A stretch of 8,189 nt of DNA from RGIG1828 sp045654685 (lineage in GTDB: Bacteria > Bacillota > Clostridia > UMGS1810): positions 1-8,189 of the forward strand of contig JAZONV010000003.1 of NCBI GenBank assembly GCA_045654685.1. Reading direction: 5' to 3'. Every line of letters starts with the position of its first letter. The stretch's first letter is position 1. The translations under genes were made by a program, and so were the position numbers. Shown here in pieces: positions 6,813 to 8,189 of this stretch. The notes under the pieces are model-generated. The model searched no databases and was not told where the DNA came from. It worked only from the letters and a program-made list of their open reading frames with translations.

Positions 6813-7000
6813 TATTTCACCTCGCTATTATCAATAGCATAATCTAATAAAATGTTAATCAATTCATTTCTTGAACGATTTGTTTCCTCAGATAGCTTAT
6901 TTAATCTTAAAACAGTTTCCTCTTTTATCCTTACAGAAAATGTTTTATATCCATCTTCGCCTTTTAAATTCTTTTTGTTTATAATAAGTTTATCTTCCAT
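6812..7000 (-). CDS. Small ribbon-helix-helix (CopG/Arc-type) DNA-binding protein, 62 aa
   Basis: Residues 18-25 (YKTFSVRI) form the beta-strand that would enter the DNA major groove as a dimer. Helix 1 is about 27-40 (EETVLRLNKLSEET). The turn NRSR (41-44) and helix 2 (45-57, NELINILLDYAID) complete the fold. The size and pattern fit a minimal RHH repressor or an antitoxin-like regulator. The start has GAGGTGA (7007-7013) upstream on the minus strand. A TATAAT (7020-7025) could be the -10 box, but no good -35 is visible and the leader would be very short. The stop codon overlaps the RAYT start by one base (TAATG), so the two proteins are translationally coupled. The likely role is autoregulation of the RAYT operon (inference). 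No toxin partner is seen. Confidence 0.85.
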   Translation of the reverse strand: MEDKLIINKKNLKGEDGYKTFSVRIKEETVLRLNKLSEETNRSRNELINILLDYAIDNSEVK

Positions 7001-7013
7001 AACCTTTCACCTC

Positions 7014-7082
7014 ACATATATTATATGTTGACAAAAGTTATAAATATATGTTACACTATATAACATATATAATAACATATAT
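7014..7082. promoter_or_regulatory. Divergent intergenic operator candidate with four ATATGTT repeats
   Basis: The heptamer ATATGTT occurs on the plus strand at 7023-7029 and 7046-7052 and inverted (AACATAT) at 7062-7068 and 7074-7080. ACATATA/TATATGT forms a 15-base palindrome at 7015-7029. ATATATGTTA (7044-7053) and TAACATATAT (7061-7070) form a 10-bp inverted repeat, and the second unit repeats directly at 7073-7082. The repeats cover the promoter and leader of the rightward SHOCT gene and the -10 region of the RHH gene. Short repeated half-sites are typical RHH operators. The region is very AT-rich, so some repetition may be chance. Confidence 0.5.
7028..7057 (+). promoter_or_regulatory. 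Probable sigma-A promoter of the SHOCT-domain gene
   Basis: The -35 box is a perfect TTGACA (7028-7033) and the -10 box is TACACT (7052-7057), with an 18-base spacer. Transcription would start near 7064, about 30 bases before the start codon. Two of the ATATGTT repeats touch these boxes. Confidence 0.65.
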
Positions 7083-7095
7083 GGAGGTATATATT

Positions 7096-7836
7096 ATGGG
7101 AATGTTTGACAAAATACGACAAGGTGCGACTGATGTCAAGAAAAAAGTAACAGAAACTGTAAAAGAACAAAATCTTGATGAAAAATTTAAATCAATAAAA
7201 GACTCTGCTGCTAAAGCATGGAATGAGAGTACTGCTACAATGAAAGCAAACAGTGAGGAAAACAAACTACTAAAACAACCTCTCGAAGGTTCCATTATCA
7301 GATATGAAGTTATCTATTTGGGTGGTCTTCCCGAATATCCTAAAGCCAAACACGGCAATGCAATTGGAATGAATGTTATGCAAGATAAATTCATTTTTAC
7401 TAAAACAGGAACTTCCAAAGACTGGTTTACAGAGTATACGATTCATTATTCGAATATCAGTAATATTAGCATAGAAAAGCGAACAATCAGTAATGCTGAA
7501 ATGTTTTTAGGCGGCGGAAACGATGCTAACCAACAACAAGAAAATAATATCTGTATTACATTTGAAACAGGAGAAGGTTTAGAACTTGTATTACGCGTAG
7601 AAATGTTAACCGGTGTTACAATTTACGGGCAAGCGACAAAATGCAGAGAGTTTATGGATGTTTTACGTCAAAATGGCATTTTAAGTATTTTAAAAAAGAA
7701 CAAAGAAAATGTCGCTTCGGCAAACCAACCCGATGCGATTGAACAACTTGAAAAGCTTTCTAAAATGAAGGAAATGGGTATTATTTCTGAAACGGAGTTT
7801 GAATTGAAAAAGAACGAATTACTTTCAAGAATATAA
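7096..7836 (+). CDS. Cytoplasmic protein with PH-like middle and C-terminal SHOCT domain, 246 aa
   Basis: Residues 1-60 are a Lys/Glu-rich amphipathic helical region (MGMFDKIRQGATDVKKKVTE). About 65-195 is strand-rich with a final helix (YGQATKCREFMDVLRQNG), resembling a bacterial PH-like fold often found before SHOCT domains. About 213-246 is a SHOCT domain: DAIEQLEKLSKMKEMGIIS, then TEFELKKNELLSRI. SHOCT is a short oligomerisation helix pair. No signal peptide or membrane segment is seen. The start at 7096 has GGAGG (7083-7087) 8 bases upstream. An upstream in-frame ATG at 7048 falls within the promoter. The gene is divergent from the RHH-RAYT operon and shares its control region. The biochemical function is unknown. 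No clear terminator follows before the REP-like hairpins. Confidence 0.85.
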   Translation: MGMFDKIRQGATDVKKKVTETVKEQNLDEKFKSIKDSAAKAWNESTATMKANSEENKLLKQPLEGSIIRYEVIYLGGLPEYPKAKHGNAIGMNVMQDKFIFTKTGTSKDWFTEYTIHYSNISNISIEKRTISNAEMFLGGGNDANQQQENNICITFETGEGLELVLRVEMLTGVTIYGQATKCREFMDVLRQNGILSILKKNKENVASANQPDAIEQLEKLSKMKEMGIISETEFELKKNELLSRI

Positions 7837-7915
7837 AAGTGTACGCTACTGTAACAAGCAGGGATAATGTATAACATTTTCCGAAATATTAAGGATATCA
7901 TAATACCGCATAAGC

Positions 7916-7941
7916 GGAACGACACACAGTTCGTTCCCTAC
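7916..7941 (-). repeat. REP-like hairpin copy D (GTAG-footed)
   Basis: On the minus strand, GTAG (7941-7938) is followed directly by the stem GGAACGA (7937-7931), an 8-base loop, and TCGTTCC (7922-7916). The 7-bp stem is perfect. It lacks the inner G/A mismatch of copies A to C. A small adjoining hairpin, CCGC, ATAA, GCGG, is at 7906-7917. It lies in tandem with copy C, 5 bases away. Confidence 0.7.
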
Positions 7942-7946
7942 AATGC

Positions 7947-7973
7947 GGTTCGTCGGAACCCGCCGAGCCCTAC
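7947..7973 (-). repeat. REP-like hairpin copy C
   Basis: On the minus strand, GTAG (7973-7970) precedes GGCTCG, a G/A mismatch, an inner CGG/CCG with loop GTT, and CGAACC ending at 7947. Over 27 bases it differs from copy A at only four positions. One change leaves a C/A mismatch in the outer stem. Together with copy D it forms a direct tandem pair downstream of the SHOCT gene. Confidence 0.82.
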
Positions 7974-7994
7974 AAAAAAGGGGATGTAAAATAA

Positions 7995-8050
7995 TTCCCT
8001 GAAACAGACAAAGATCTCATTTTTTGAGGTCTTTGTTTTGTTTCAGGGAA
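7995..8050 (-). terminator. Long hairpin terminator for a leftward gene entering from the right edge
   Basis: TTCCCTGAAACA (7995-8006) pairs with TGTTTCAGGGAA (8039-8050). Inside, ACAAAGA pairs with TCTTTGT and CTCA with TGAG around a T-rich loop. On the minus strand the stem is followed by TTATTTTAC, a usable U-tract. On the plus strand it is followed by A-residues, so it is better read as a leftward terminator. It lies 64 bases after the stop codon at 8115. Confidence 0.7.
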
Positions 8051-8114
8051 AAAACTCTGTTTTTTGGGTACACGAAATAAAGGTCTGCTTTTGAGCTGAT
8101 TTTTAAGTATTCTG

Positions 8115-8189
8115 TTATGCCACCAATAAGGTTTTTTGTTTCTTTAAGTGGTATTTATGAAGGTTAAAACCTAAACAAATTGCTGAAAA
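8115..8189 (-). CDS. C-terminal fragment of a leftward gene, possibly a DDE transposase
   Basis: Reading leftward from the window edge, one frame stays open for 24 codons (FSAICLGFNLHKYHLKKQ, then KTLLVA) and stops at 8117-8115. The other two leftward frames hit stops within 10 codons. The hairpin terminator at 7995-8050 follows in the right orientation. The tail with AICLGFNLHKYH recalls the C-terminal ends of IS1182-type DDE transposases, but 24 residues cannot settle this. The rest of the gene is outside the window. Confidence 0.4.
   Translation of the reverse strand, partial: FSAICLGFNLHKYHLKKQKTLLVA

Noticed and set aside
7053..7068. Partial NrdR-box match (ACACTATATA) in the SHOCT promoter region
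   Set aside because: Only the first half matches and no second box exists at the proper spacing. The ATATGTT repeats explain the region better.

Overview
The window looks like a chromosomal segment of a strictly anaerobic, low-to-moderate G+C Firmicute, most likely class Clostridia. The evidence is an oxygen-sensitive class III ribonucleotide reductase with its activase, an S-layer-homology (SLH) surface protein, strong GGAGG/GAGGTG Shine-Dalgarno sites, textbook sigma-A promoters and AT-rich intergenic DNA. I cannot name a genus from sequence alone.

Layout. Positions 1-143 are non-coding: an array of mini-hairpins separated by a 9-base spacer, ending in a perfect 17-bp hairpin. A leftward gene (223-3132) encodes a secreted 969-residue SLH-domain protein with its own promoter (3195-3223) and a terminator-like hairpin downstream (161-191). 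A 20-bp-stem terminator (3263-3306) separates it from the leftward nrdD-nrdG operon (6053 to 3352), in which nrdG begins inside the nrdD stop codon. The operon has a near-consensus promoter (6113-6141) overlapped by two NrdR-type boxes exactly 31 bp apart.

The right third is accessory in character. A leftward two-gene operon encodes a small ribbon-helix-helix (RHH) protein (6812-7000) overlapping a Y1/HUH REP-associated tyrosine transposase, or RAYT (6315-6812). Four GTAG-footed imperfect hairpins, the type of element RAYTs recognise, lie nearby: two in inverted orientation inside the RAYT coding sequence and two in tandem at 7916-7973. Divergently transcribed is a 246-residue PH-like/SHOCT-domain protein (7096-7836). 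The shared intergenic region carries four copies of the heptamer ATATGTT, a candidate RHH operator. The right edge holds the C-terminal end of another leftward gene, possibly a DDE transposase, followed by its terminator (7995-8050).

How it fits together. NrdD makes dNTPs anaerobically after NrdG installs its glycyl radical, under probable NrdR repression. The SLH protein is part of the cell envelope. The RHH-RAYT pair with its own hairpin repeats is the most unusual unit here and the best candidate for an under-described system. Its function beyond REP processing is inference.
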